Source: Streptomyces regalis (GTDB lineage Bacteria > Actinomycetota > Actinomycetes > Streptomycetales > Streptomycetaceae). Taken from it: a stretch of 22,778 bases of DNA. Made by a program: the position numbers and the translations under genes. Shown here piece after piece: positions 11,104 through 18,768 of this stretch; positions within the stretch are counted from its first letter, which is position 1, and the number at the start of each line of letters is the position of its first letter. The stretch is taken from contig NZ_LLZG01000031.1 in assembly GCF_001509475.1 (NCBI RefSeq), forward strand, positions 1 through 22,778. The letters are read 5' to 3'. Under the pieces are notes generated by a model. It saw nothing but the letters and a program-made list of their open reading frames with translations. It was not told where the DNA came from and made no database searches.

Positions 11104-12750
11104 ATGGACGGCGCACGATCGGGGAACGAAGGCACGGCCGCGCGCAGATCCGCCCCGCCCGGCAAGGGCGAGAGGATCGCCGACTGGGCAGACGGGCGGC
11201 TCGGCCTGTACGCGCTGGCCAAGGCGAATATGCGCAAGGTCTTCCCGGACCACTGGTCCTTCATGCTGGGCGAGGTCTGCCTCTACAGCTTCCTCATCCT
11301 GATCCTCACCGGCGTCTACCTCACCCTGTTCTTCGAGCCCAGCACCAACGAGGTCGTCTACAACGGCTCCTACGAGCCCCTCAACGGCGTCCTGATGACC
11401 AGGGCGTACGAGTCCACGCTCGACATCAGCTTCGAGGTGCGCGGCGGACTGCTCATGCGGCAGATCCACCACTGGGCGGCGCTGGTCTTCGTCACCGGCA
11501 TGCTCGTGCACATGATGCGGGTGTTCTTCACCGGCGCCTTCCGCAAGCCGCGCGAGCTCAACTGGGTGTTCGGATGGACCCTGTTGATGCTCGGCATCGT
11601 CACCGGCCTGACCGGCTACTCCCTCCCCGACGACCTGCTGTCCGGCACCGGCCTGCGGTTCGCCCACGGCGCGATCCTGTCGATCCCGATCGTGGGGACG
11701 TACGTGGCGTTCTTCCTCTTCGGCGGGGAGTTCCCCGGGGAGGACTTCATCGCGCGGCTGTACCCGATCCACATCCTGCTGCTGCCGGGGATCATGCTCG
11801 GTCTGGTGGTCGCCCATCTGATCCTGGTCTTCTACCACAAGCACACGCAGTACCCGGGCCCCGGCCGCGATCAGAAGACGGTCGTCGGCATGCCCTTCCT
11901 GCCGGTGTACATGGCCAAGGCGGGCGGCTTCTTCTTCCTCGTCTTCGGCGTGCTGACGATCATGGGCGGCATCGCCAGCATCAACCCGGTCTGGGCGTTC
12001 GGGCCCTACCGCCCGGACATGGTGACCACGGGTGCCCAGCCCGACTGGTACCTGGGCTTCTCCGAGGGCCTGATCCGGGTGATGCCGGGATGGGAGATCA
12101 ACCTCTGGGGCCACACCCTGGAACCGGGCGTCTTCATCCCCTTCTCGCTCTTCCCGCTGATCCTGCTCGCGCTCGGTGTGTATCCCTTCGTCGAGGCGTG
12201 GATCACCGGCGACAGACGCGAGCACCACATCCTCGACCGGCCGCGCAACATGCCCGTGCGCACCGGGCTCGGCGCGGCCTGGCTGAGCCTGTACGCGGTG
12301 CTGCTGATCGGTGGCGGCAACGACATCGTGGCCACGCATCTGCATCTGTCCATCAACGTGATCACGTGGTTCGTACGGGTCGCGGTCTTCGTCGCGCCGG
12401 TCGTCACCTTCATGGTGACCAAGCGCATCTGTCTGGGACTCCAGCGCCGGGACCGGGACAAGGTGCTGCACGGCAGGGAGACGGGCACCATCAAGCGGCT
12501 CCCGAACGGCGAGTACATCGAGATCCACGAACCCCTCTCGCAGGGGCAGCTGTTCACCCTCACCCAGCACGAGCAGCACCCGCCGTACGAGATCGGCCCG
12601 CTCGTCGACGCGAACGGCGTCCGGCGCCGGGTCAAACCGTCCCACCGGGTGCGGGCCCGGCTGGCGAACGCCATGTTCGGCCCGCAGACGGGGATCGCGA
12701 AGCCGACGCAGGAGGAGTACCGCGAGCTCACCAGCGGCGATCACCACTGA
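11104..12750 (+). CDS. Cytochrome bc1 complex cytochrome b subunit (QcrB paralogue)
   Basis: This 548-residue membrane protein is an actinobacterial cytochrome b, the menaquinol-oxidising subunit of the bc1 (bcc) complex. Haem-ligand histidines are visible as His122/His136 in the IHHWAALVFVTGMLVH helix and His223/His238 in the helix starting HILLLPGIM. The quinol-site motif is PDWY (313-316), equivalent to PEWY elsewhere and PDFY in mycobacteria. The long C-terminal tail (about 440-548) with GTIKRLPNGEYIEIHEPL is typical of actinobacterial QcrB. GGGGAGG lies nine bases before the ATG. Normal qcrB follows qcrC and qcrA, but neither the cytochrome c nor the Rieske gene is here, so this is probably a second copy. 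Its convergent neighbour ends only 20 bases away. Confidence 0.9.
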   Translation: MDGARSGNEGTAARRSAPPGKGERIADWADGRLGLYALAKANMRKVFPDHWSFMLGEVCLYSFLILILTGVYLTLFFEPSTNEVVYNGSYEPLNGVLMTRAYESTLDISFEVRGGLLMRQIHHWAALVFVTGMLVHMMRVFFTGAFRKPRELNWVFGWTLLMLGIVTGLTGYSLPDDLLSGTGLRFAHGAILSIPIVGTYVAFFLFGGEFPGEDFIARLYPIHILLLPGIMLGLVVAHLILVFYHKHTQYPGPGRDQKTVVGMPFLPVYMAKAGGFFFLVFGVLTIMGGIASINPVWAFGPYRPDMVTTGAQPDWYLGFSEGLIRVMPGWEINLWGHTLEPGVFIPFSLFPLILLALGVYPFVEAWITGDRREHHILDRPRNMPVRTGLGAAWLSLYAVLLIGGGNDIVATHLHLSINVITWFVRVAVFVAPVVTFMVTKRICLGLQRRDRDKVLHGRETGTIKRLPNGEYIEIHEPLSQGQLFTLTQHEQHPPYEIGPLVDANGVRRRVKPSHRVRARLANAMFGPQTGIAKPTQEEYRELTSGDHH

Positions 12751-12773
12751 GACGATCACCACTGAGACGATCA
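12738..12773 (+). repeat. 15-bp tandem repeat carrying the qcrB-paralogue stop codon
   Basis: CGATCACCACTGAGA occurs twice in tandem (12738-12752 and 12753-12767), with six more matching bases after it. Each copy contains a TGA in the same frame (12748-12750 and 12763-12765), so the gene has a backup stop. The repeat fills the narrow gap to the convergent fadE gene. Confidence 0.85.
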
Positions 12774-13739
12774 GCGCCATGGACGATCCGAGCTGAGTAC
12801 TTCGGCCCTGCACGCGTCCGGGCTGCCCCAGGCGGTGCGCAGGGCGCGGGCCTTGGTCAGCCACAGTGACAGCTCGTACTCCGCCGTGTAGCCGATCGCG
12901 CCGTGCAACTGGAGCGCGGTACGGGCGGTGGCGTACGCCGCCTCGCAGGCGGTGACCTTGGCGGCGGCCACGTCGGCGGGCGCCATGGTGAGCGCGGCGC
13001 CGAAGAGGAGGGGCCGGGCGAACTCCAGGGCGATCTTCGCGTCGGCCAGCCGGTGCTTGACCGCCTGGAACGAGCCTATGGGGACGCCGAACTGGGTGCG
13101 CTGCTTGACGTAGGCGACGGTCTTGTCGAGGAGCGCGAGACCGACGCCGAGGGCCTGGGCGGCGGTGGTGAGACGGGCGTAGGCGAGGGCCTGGGCGGTG
13201 GGTGGGTCGGGGCTGAGCAGCTCGCCGCCGGGTTCGAGAGGGGCGAGGCGGCGGGCCGGGTCGAGGGAGCGCCGTACCGGGCCGTGGCCCGGGGAGAGGT
13301 GCAGGCCCTGCGCGGTGAACGCGAGGTGGGTGCCGGCCGCGTCACCGTCCAAGGCATACGGCGCTGTCCATGCCAGCGTCGCCATCAGCTCGCCCGTCGC
13401 CAGCGCCGGCAGGAGCCGCTTGGCCGGGCCGGGGTCGGGTAGGTCTGCGAGCAGGATCGCTGCCGTGACCGTCTCCACCAGCGGTCCCGGCACCACGTGG
13501 CGCCCCAACTCCATGAAGGCGACGGCGAGTTCGACTGGCCGGGGGCCCAGCCCTTCGTACGCCTCCGGAACCGCCAGCGCGAACACCCCGGCTTCGGCGA
13601 TACGCGACCACAGCGCCCGGCCCCGCCCATGCTCGCCCCGGCTCCAGTCCCGTACGGCCGAGGGTGTGTCCGCAGCCGCCAGCATGGCATCCAGCGAGTC
13701 CGCGAACGCCCGCTGCTCCGCGTCGAGGAGGAACGGCAT
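12771..13739 (-). CDS. Acyl-CoA dehydrogenase, short subunit (FadE32/FadE33-like)
   Basis: This 322-residue protein has the acyl-CoA dehydrogenase fold. RTQFG (214-218) with GSFQAVKHRLAD (222-233) is the FAD-contacting region, and QLHGAIGYT (277-285) is the C-terminal helix motif. It is about 60 residues shorter than usual and lacks a clear SEP-x-AGSD middle-domain motif and the TNEIQR ending, both of which are present in the gene before it. Its ATG shares one base with that gene's stop (TGATG). In mycobacterial steroid clusters, short and long FadE proteins pair as alpha2beta2 enzymes that share an active site, which fits here. By context it should dehydrogenate a CoA intermediate from steroid rings C/D. 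Which mycobacterial FadE is its orthologue is not settled. Confidence 0.85.
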   Translation of the reverse strand: MPFLLDAEQRAFADSLDAMLAAADTPSAVRDWSRGEHGRGRALWSRIAEAGVFALAVPEAYEGLGPRPVELAVAFMELGRHVVPGPLVETVTAAILLADLPDPGPAKRLLPALATGELMATLAWTAPYALDGDAAGTHLAFTAQGLHLSPGHGPVRRSLDPARRLAPLEPGGELLSPDPPTAQALAYARLTTAAQALGVGLALLDKTVAYVKQRTQFGVPIGSFQAVKHRLADAKIALEFARPLLFGAALTMAPADVAAAKVTACEAAYATARTALQLHGAIGYTAEYELSLWLTKARALRTAWGSPDACRAEVLSSDRPWR

Positions 13740-14878
13740 CAGCGTCGCCCCTTCGGCAGGCCGAGCAGTCGCTCGGCGATGATGTCGCGCTGGATCTCGT
13801 TCGTCCCGGCGTAGACGGTGCCGGCGAGGGAGAAGACGTATCGCTCGGACCAGTCGGTGTCGGTCAGCTCGCCCTCGGGGCCCAGCAGATCGAGGGCCGT
13901 CTCGTGCAGCGCGATGTCGTACTCCGACCAGAAGACCTTGTTCAGGCTGGACTCCGGGCCGATCGACTCGCCGTCGAGGAAGCGGGAGGCGGCGGCGAAG
14001 GTGAAGAGCTGGTAGGCGCGGGCGCCGATCAGGGCGTCGGCCACGCGGTTCTTCATGCTCTGCGGGCTGCCTTGTGCCTGCCAGAGGCGGTGAAGCCGGT
14101 CGGCGCTCGCGAGGAAACGGCCGGGGGAGCGCAGCATCAGCCCTCGTTCGTTGCCCGCCGTCGACATCGCGATGCGCCAGCCCTGGCCCGGCTCGCCGAT
14201 CACGTCCTCGTCCGGTGCGAACACCTCGTCCAGGAACAGCTCGGCGAAGGCGGGCTTGCCGTCGAGGCGGGCGATGGGGCGGACCGTGACACCGGGGGCG
14301 CGCAGGTCGAACATGAGGTAGGTCAGGCCTTGGTGGGGCTTCGGGGCGTCCGGGTCGGTGCGGAACAGGCCGAACGCACGGTCGGCGAAGGCGGCGCGCG
14401 AGGACCACGTCTTCTGGCCGGACAGCAGCCAACCGCCCGCCACGCGCCTGGCCCTCGACTTCAGCGACGCCAGGTCGGAACCGGCCTCGGGCTCCGACCA
14501 CGCCTGAGCCCAGACCACCTCGCCGGTGGCCATGGGCGGCAGCACACGCGCGCGTTGCTCTTCCGTGCCGTGGTCGAAGAGGGTCGGGGCGAGCAGGCTG
14601 ACGCCGTTCTGGTTGACGCGCCCCGGTGCGCCGGCCGCGTAGTACTCCTCCTCGAACAGCAGCCACCGCACAAGCGTGGCGTCCCGGCCGCCGTACGCCG
14701 CCGGCCAGTTGACCACCGACCAGCGGTCGGCGGCGAGTTCGGCCTCCCACGCCCGGTGCGCCGCGAAGCCCTCCCCGGTCTCCAGGGACGGGAGCGGATC
14801 GGGCGGCACATGCGCGCGCAGCCAGGCGCGGGCCTCGGCACGGAACGCCTCGTCGGCGGCGCAGTGGGTGACGTCCAC
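13739..14878 (-). CDS. fadE31: Acyl-CoA dehydrogenase, long subunit (FadE31-like)
   Basis: This 379-residue flavoprotein carries AWSEPEAGSDLASL (126-139) and GQKTWSS (154-160) in the middle beta domain, and GTNEIQR (358-364) with IIAERLLGLP at the C-terminus. The YGGRDATLVRW...EEEYYAAGAPGRVN region resembles FadE31 of M. tuberculosis as remembered, more than FadE30. It lacks the RTQFG segment, which is supplied by the short partner, so the two probably form one heteromeric enzyme acting on a C/D-ring CoA ester. The GTG start (14878-14876) follows the minus-strand GGGAGGGAGGG. The gene is divergent from ipdF, and a KstR2-like operator lies 52 bases before the start. The exact FadE name is uncertain. 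Confidence 0.8.
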   Translation of the reverse strand: MDVTHCAADEAFRAEARAWLRAHVPPDPLPSLETGEGFAAHRAWEAELAADRWSVVNWPAAYGGRDATLVRWLLFEEEYYAAGAPGRVNQNGVSLLAPTLFDHGTEEQRARVLPPMATGEVVWAQAWSEPEAGSDLASLKSRARRVAGGWLLSGQKTWSSRAAFADRAFGLFRTDPDAPKPHQGLTYLMFDLRAPGVTVRPIARLDGKPAFAELFLDEVFAPDEDVIGEPGQGWRIAMSTAGNERGLMLRSPGRFLASADRLHRLWQAQGSPQSMKNRVADALIGARAYQLFTFAAASRFLDGESIGPESSLNKVFWSEYDIALHETALDLLGPEGELTDTDWSERYVFSLAGTVYAGTNEIQRDIIAERLLGLPKGRR

Positions 14879-14929
14879 GGTCGCCCTCCCTCCCTACGAG
14901 CCCCACGAGCTCTCTGCGACTTCTTCCCT

Positions 14930-14943
14930 AACAAGTGTTTGGT
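14930..14943. promoter_or_regulatory. KstR2-type operator between fadE31 and ipdF
   Basis: AACAAGTGTTTGGT matches the mycobacterial KstR2 consensus AnCAAGnnCTTGnT at all but one fixed base (T for C in the right arm). It lies in the divergent gap, 16 bases before the ipdF ATG, where it could control both units. The kstR2 gene itself is in the rightward unit, so autoregulation follows. Confidence 0.75.
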
Positions 14944-14959
14944 AGGTTAGCGTGCTGCC

Positions 14960-15742
14960 ATGACAAACGTCGAGGCGCCGACGTACGTTCCCGGGCACGC
15001 ACTGCTCCGCGGACGCACCGCCGTCATCACCGCGGCGGCCGGCGCGGGCATCGGCGGGGCGACCGCGCGCCGCTTCCTCGAAGAGGGCGCGCGCGTGCTG
15101 ATCAGCGACGCGCACGCGCGGCGACTGAAGGAGTACGAGGCGGAGCTGGCCCGGGACTTCGAGGGCGCGGTGGCGTCCGCGGTGTGCGATGTCACCGACG
15201 AGACGCAGGTGCAGGCGCTGTTCGACACCGCCGTACAGGAGCACGGCCGGCTCGACATCCTCGTCAACAACGCGGGCCTCGGTGGGACTTCGCCGCTCGT
15301 CGACATGACCGACGAACAGTGGTCGAAGGTCCTCGACGTGACCTTGAACGGCACCTTCAGATGCACCCGGGCCGCCCTGCGCCGTATGCGCGACACCGGC
15401 GGCGTGATCGTCAACAACGCCTCCGTCGTCGGCTGGCGCGCCCAGGCAGGGCAGGCGCATTACGCGGCCGCGAAGGCAGGCGTGATGGCGCTGACCCGGT
15501 GCGCCGCGCTGGAGGCGGCCGAGTACGGGGTGCGGGTCAACGCGGTCTCGCCGAGCCTCGCCATGCACCCGCACCTGGTGAAGGTGACGACCCCCGAGTT
15601 GTTGGAGGAGCTGACCGCGCGTGAAGCCTTCGGGCGGTACGCCGAACCCTGGGAGGTGGCCAACGTGATCGTGTTCCTGGCGTCCGGCTACTCCTCGTAC
15701 ATGACGGGAGAGATCGTCTCCGTCAGCAGCCAGCACGCCTAG
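14960..15742 (+). CDS. ipdF: IpdF-type short-chain dehydrogenase (Rv3559c-like)
   Basis: This 260-residue cytosolic SDR closely resembles Rv3559c of M. tuberculosis (IpdF), with the same N-terminus pattern (EAPTYVPGHALLRG) and ending (SSYMTGEIVSVSSQH). IpdF oxidises the 5-hydroxyl of the HIC-CoA intermediate in steroid C/D-ring breakdown. The nucleotide site is TAAAGAGIG (24-32), a family variant of TGxxxGxG. NNAG follows at 103-106, and the catalytic triad is Ser155, Tyr168 and Lys172 (YAAAK). The ATG has no good ribosome site, but a possible -10 (TAGGTT, 14943-14948) just before it suggests a very short leader. It starts a unit with kstR2, 15 bases downstream, and fadA6. Confidence 0.88.
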   Translation: MTNVEAPTYVPGHALLRGRTAVITAAAGAGIGGATARRFLEEGARVLISDAHARRLKEYEAELARDFEGAVASAVCDVTDETQVQALFDTAVQEHGRLDILVNNAGLGGTSPLVDMTDEQWSKVLDVTLNGTFRCTRAALRRMRDTGGVIVNNASVVGWRAQAGQAHYAAAKAGVMALTRCAALEAAEYGVRVNAVSPSLAMHPHLVKVTTPELLEELTAREAFGRYAEPWEVANVIVFLASGYSSYMTGEIVSVSSQHA

Positions 15743-15757
15743 GACGACAATGGACCC

Positions 15758-16369
15758 GTGCCGACCAAGAAGAAGCCCCAGGTGACCGCGGCAGCCGCCA
15801 GGCGCCGCGAACTCCTCGACACCGCCGCCGAGGTCTTCGCCGAGCAGGGCTACAACGCCACCACCGTACGCAAGATCGCCGACCACGCGGGCATGCTCGC
15901 GGGCAGCCTCTACTACCACTTCGACTCCAAGGAGTCGATGCTGGAGGAGATCCTGCGGACCTTCCTCGATGAGCTGTGGAGTGGCTACGACGCCGTCCTG
16001 GAGGCCGGGCTGGACCCGCGCGAGACGCTTCAGGCGCTGGTCACCGAGTCGTTCCGGGAGATCGACCGGCATCGGGCCGCCGTCGCGATCTACCAGAAGG
16101 AGAACAGACAGCTGGTGGCGCAGGAGCGGTTCGCGTTCCTCGCCGAGTCGCAGCGCAGGTTCGAGAAGGCGTGGCTGTCCACGCTGGAGCGCGGGGTCGC
16201 GGCCGAGGTCTTCCGGTCCGACCTGGACGTCCGGCTCACCTACCGGTTCGTGCGGGACACGGTGTGGGTCGCCGCGTCCTGGTACCGGCCCGGCGGACAG
16301 CACAGCCCGGAGGAGATCGCCCGGCAGTACCTGTCGATGGTGCTGGACGGGATCGCCGTACGTACGTAA
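15758..16369 (+). CDS. kstR2: KstR2-like TetR-family repressor
   Basis: This 203-residue TetR regulator has its helix-turn-helix at about residues 34-58 (TTVRKIADHAGMLAGSLYYHF), followed by a ligand domain ending in RFVRDTVWVAASWYRPGG, a stretch very like KstR2 (Rv3557c). Known KstR2 represses the steroid C/D-ring genes and is released by the CoA ester of HIP. Two matching operators lie in this window, in the two divergent gaps of the cluster. The GTG start is 15 bases after the ipdF stop. An ATG at 15750 is out of frame. The gene sits inside the unit it should regulate. Identification is by resemblance and context, both strong. Confidence 0.9.
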   Translation: MPTKKKPQVTAAAARRRELLDTAAEVFAEQGYNATTVRKIADHAGMLAGSLYYHFDSKESMLEEILRTFLDELWSGYDAVLEAGLDPRETLQALVTESFREIDRHRAAVAIYQKENRQLVAQERFAFLAESQRRFEKAWLSTLERGVAAEVFRSDLDVRLTYRFVRDTVWVAASWYRPGGQHSPEEIARQYLSMVLDGIAVRT

Positions 16370-16395
16370 CTCACTGACGAGTCACGGGAGTTGCC

Positions 16396-17553
16396 ATGGC
16401 CGAGGCCTACATCGTCGAAGCGGTCCGTACGCCCGTCGGGCGGCGCGGAGGAGGGCTCAGCGGGGTCCATCCGGCCGACCTGGGCGCGCATGTCCTCAAG
16501 GAACTCGTCTCGCGCGCGGGCATGGACCCGGCCGCCGTCGAGGACGTCGTCTTCGGCTGCCTGGACACCGTGGGGCCGCAGGCCGGGGACATCGCGCGGA
16601 CCTGCTGGCTGGCGGCGGGACTGCCCGAGGAGGTGCCGGGCGTGACCGTGGACCGGCAGTGCGGGTCCTCGCAGCAGGCCGTGCACTTCGCGGCGCAGGG
16701 CGTGCTGTCCGGCACCCAGGACCTGGTGGTCGCGGGCGGCGTGCAGAACATGTCGATGATCCCCATCGCCTTCGCCACCCGGCAGGCCGCCGAACCGCTG
16801 GGCCTGACGGCGGGCCCCTTCGCGGGCAGCGAGGGCTGGCGGGCGCGGTACGGGGAGAAGCCGGTGAACCAGTTCGTCGGCGCCGAGATGATCGCCGCGA
16901 AGTGGGGGATCAGCCGGCAGGACCAGGAGGAGTTCGCCCTGCGTTCGCACCGGCGGGCGCTGCGCGCGATCGACGAGGGCCGCTTCGAGCGGGAGCTCGT
17001 GCCCTACGGGCAGGTCGCCGTGGACGAGGGGCCGCGCCGGGACACCTCGCTGGAGAAGATGGCCGGGCTGAAGCCGGTCATCGACGGCGGCACGATCACG
17101 GCCGCCTGTTCCTCGCAGGTCTCCGACGGCGCGGCGGCGATGCTGCTGGCCTCGGAGCGGGCGGTGCGCGAGCATGGGCTCACGCCCCGGGCCCGGGTGC
17201 ACCACCTCTCGGTGCGCGGTGAGGATCCCATCCGCATGCTCACCGCCCCCATCCCCGCCACCGCCCACGCCCTGAAGAAGACCGGCCTGTCCATCGACGA
17301 CATCGACCTCGTCGAGATCAACGAGGCCTTCGCGCCGGTCGTCCTGGCCTGGCTGAAGGAGACCGGCGCGGATCCGGAGAAGGTCAACGTCAACGGCGGC
17401 GCGATCGCTCTGGGACATCCGCTGGGTGCCACGGGCGTGAAGCTGATGACGACCCTGCTGCACGAACTGGAGCGCACCGGGGGCCGGCTCGGACTGCAGA
17501 CGATGTGCGAGGGCGGGGGACAGGCGAATGTGACGATCATCGAGAGGCTGTGA
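16396..17553 (+). CDS. fadA6: Acetyl-CoA acyltransferase (thiolase) FadA6
   Basis: This 385-residue thiolase cleaves a beta-ketoacyl-CoA with CoA. The nucleophile is Cys89 in VDRQCGSSQQA; His341 in NGGAIALGHPLGATG and Cys371 in MCEGGGQ are the other catalytic residues. Length and motif spacing are normal, so it should be active. GGGAG lies five bases before the ATG, and the gene follows kstR2 by 26 bases in the same unit. In mycobacteria FadA6 lies beside kstR2 and acts late in HIP breakdown. The last 51 bases before the end of its stop codon region are exactly repeated 165 bases downstream. The reading frame stays open from after the TGA to a TAG at the end of the second copy. Confidence 0.9.
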   Translation: MAEAYIVEAVRTPVGRRGGGLSGVHPADLGAHVLKELVSRAGMDPAAVEDVVFGCLDTVGPQAGDIARTCWLAAGLPEEVPGVTVDRQCGSSQQAVHFAAQGVLSGTQDLVVAGGVQNMSMIPIAFATRQAAEPLGLTAGPFAGSEGWRARYGEKPVNQFVGAEMIAAKWGISRQDQEEFALRSHRRALRAIDEGRFERELVPYGQVAVDEGPRRDTSLEKMAGLKPVIDGGTITAACSSQVSDGAAAMLLASERAVREHGLTPRARVHHLSVRGEDPIRMLTAPIPATAHALKKTGLSIDDIDLVEINEAFAPVVLAWLKETGADPEKVNVNGGAIALGHPLGATGVKLMTTLLHELERTGGRLGLQTMCEGGGQANVTIIERL

Positions 17554-17716
17554 CGGCGACGACGGCGCGACCACCCACTTCGACGGACGGAGTCCGGCGC
17601 AGGCTCCCGAAGCCTGGGAGGCCCCCAGGGGCCGAGCAGTGCGAGGGGGCCGTTGGGGATGGTGCCGATGTGCGAGGGCGGGGGACAGGCGAATGTGACG
17701 ATCATCGAGAGGCTGT
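17501..17716 (+). repeat. 51-bp direct repeat of the fadA6 3' end
   Basis: Bases 17501-17551 and 17666-17716 are identical over 51 bp and encode the FadA6 ending MCEGGGQANVTIIERL. Copy 1 is followed by TGA (counting its shared T) and copy 2 by TAG. The 114 bases between are non-coding filler with short GC hairpins (for example CCTGGG/CCCAGG near 17604-17620). The offset of 165 keeps the frame, and no stop lies between TGA and TAG. Confidence 0.95.
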
Positions 17717-17721
17717 AGCTG

Positions 17722-18768
17722 TCAGTCCTTGAGGCGGTTCCGCACCTCCTCGGCCTCCTTCATGATCCGTTCCACCAGCTCCGCGCAGGACGGCAGGTCG
17801 TCGATCACCCCGGCGACCTGCCCGGAGGCCATCACCCCCAGATCCGTACGGCCGTCCACCATCGACGCCCTGAGCAGCATCGGCGTGTTCGCGGCGAGCA
17901 GGACCTGGCTCCAGGTGAGGTCCTTGCCGTGCCGCATCGCCAGGCCGTCGTGGATCAGTTGCCGCCAGGTCAGCCCCGACAGCTTCCGGAAGCCGGACGC
18001 CCGACGGACCGCGTGCACCAGGGCCTTCGTACGGCCGGAGTTCTCCAGCGCGGCCACCAGGTCCGTACGGAGCATGCGGTGCGGTAGGCCGTCGACCGCC
18101 CAGGTCACCGTCACGTCCTTGACCGTCGCCGCCAGATACCGCGCCTTCACCGCATCCGGCACCGTCGAGTCCGACGTCAGCAGGAACCGCGTGCCCATCG
18201 CGACCCCCGCCGCCCCGTAGGCCAGCGCCGCGACCAGTCCCCGTCCGTCGAAGAAGCCGCCCGCCGCCACGACCGGTATGTCCACGGCGTCGACCACCTG
18301 CGGCAGCAGCACCGTCGTCGCCACCTCACCGGTGTGCCCGCCGCCCTCCCCGCCCTGCACGATCACCGCGTCCGCACCCCAGGCCGCGACCTTCTCGGCA
18401 TGCCGCCGGGCACCGATCGAGCAAATGACGATCACGCCCGCGTCCTTGAGCTCGGCGATCAGCTCGGGGGAGGGCGCGAGAGCGAAGGAGGCGACGCGCA
18501 CACCCTCGTCGATCATGACGCGGACCCGGTCGCCGGCGTCCGAGGCATCCGCGCGCAGATTCACGCCGAACGGCGCGTCCGTACGGGACCTGACCTCGCG
18601 TATCGCCGCACGCAGCCGGTCGACGGTCATCGTCGCGGAGGCCAGGATGCCCAGCGCACCCGCGTTCGCCGTCGCCGAGACCAGCCGCGGGCCCGCCACC
18701 CAGCCCATCCCCGTCTGCACGATCGGGTGGCGGACCCCGACCAGCCGGGTCAGCGGCGTCTCCCTCAC
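17722..18768 (-). CDS. ipdC: IpdC-like flavin oxidoreductase (nitronate monooxygenase family)
   Basis: This 348-residue TIM-barrel flavoprotein of the nitronate monooxygenase/2-nitropropane dioxygenase family has GVNLRAD (68-74), the FMN-phosphate region VQGGEGGGHTGE (137-148), AAGGF (168-172) and MGTRF (191-195). General annotation would call it a nitronate monooxygenase. Its place directly after ipdAB in the order ipdA-ipdB-ipdC, with four-base overlaps, matches Rv3553 (IpdC), which works on the HIC-CoA ring system in steroid breakdown, probably in setting ring unsaturation. The GTG start overlaps the ipdB stop (GTGA). It is the last gene of the echA20 unit and converges on fadA6. Confidence 0.85.
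   Translation of the reverse strand: MRETPLTRLVGVRHPIVQTGMGWVAGPRLVSATANAGALGILASATMTVDRLRAAIREVRSRTDAPFGVNLRADASDAGDRVRVMIDEGVRVASFALAPSPELIAELKDAGVIVICSIGARRHAEKVAAWGADAVIVQGGEGGGHTGEVATTVLLPQVVDAVDIPVVAAGGFFDGRGLVAALAYGAAGVAMGTRFLLTSDSTVPDAVKARYLAATVKDVTVTWAVDGLPHRMLRTDLVAALENSGRTKALVHAVRRASGFRKLSGLTWRQLIHDGLAMRHGKDLTWSQVLLAANTPMLLRASMVDGRTDLGVMASGQVAGVIDDLPSCAELVERIMKEAEEVRNRLKD

Noticed and set aside
10153..12864. Upstream extension of the rhomboid frame to a 1221-residue protein
   Set aside because: It runs antisense through the vWA and qcrB genes, has no domain there, and a good ribosome site with GTG exists at 10152.
13740..14906. Long N-terminal extension of the short acyl-CoA dehydrogenase
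   Set aside because: The extension is antisense-like low-complexity sequence lying over fadE31 in another frame; the ATG at 13739 begins the conserved protein.
16240..17574. A 444-codon frame antisense to fadA6
   Set aside because: No motif and biased composition; it covers a clear thiolase.
17722..18768. Nitronate monooxygenase as the true function
   Set aside because: The fold is that family, but the ipdA-ipdB-ipdC order and operator context favour the IpdC role.
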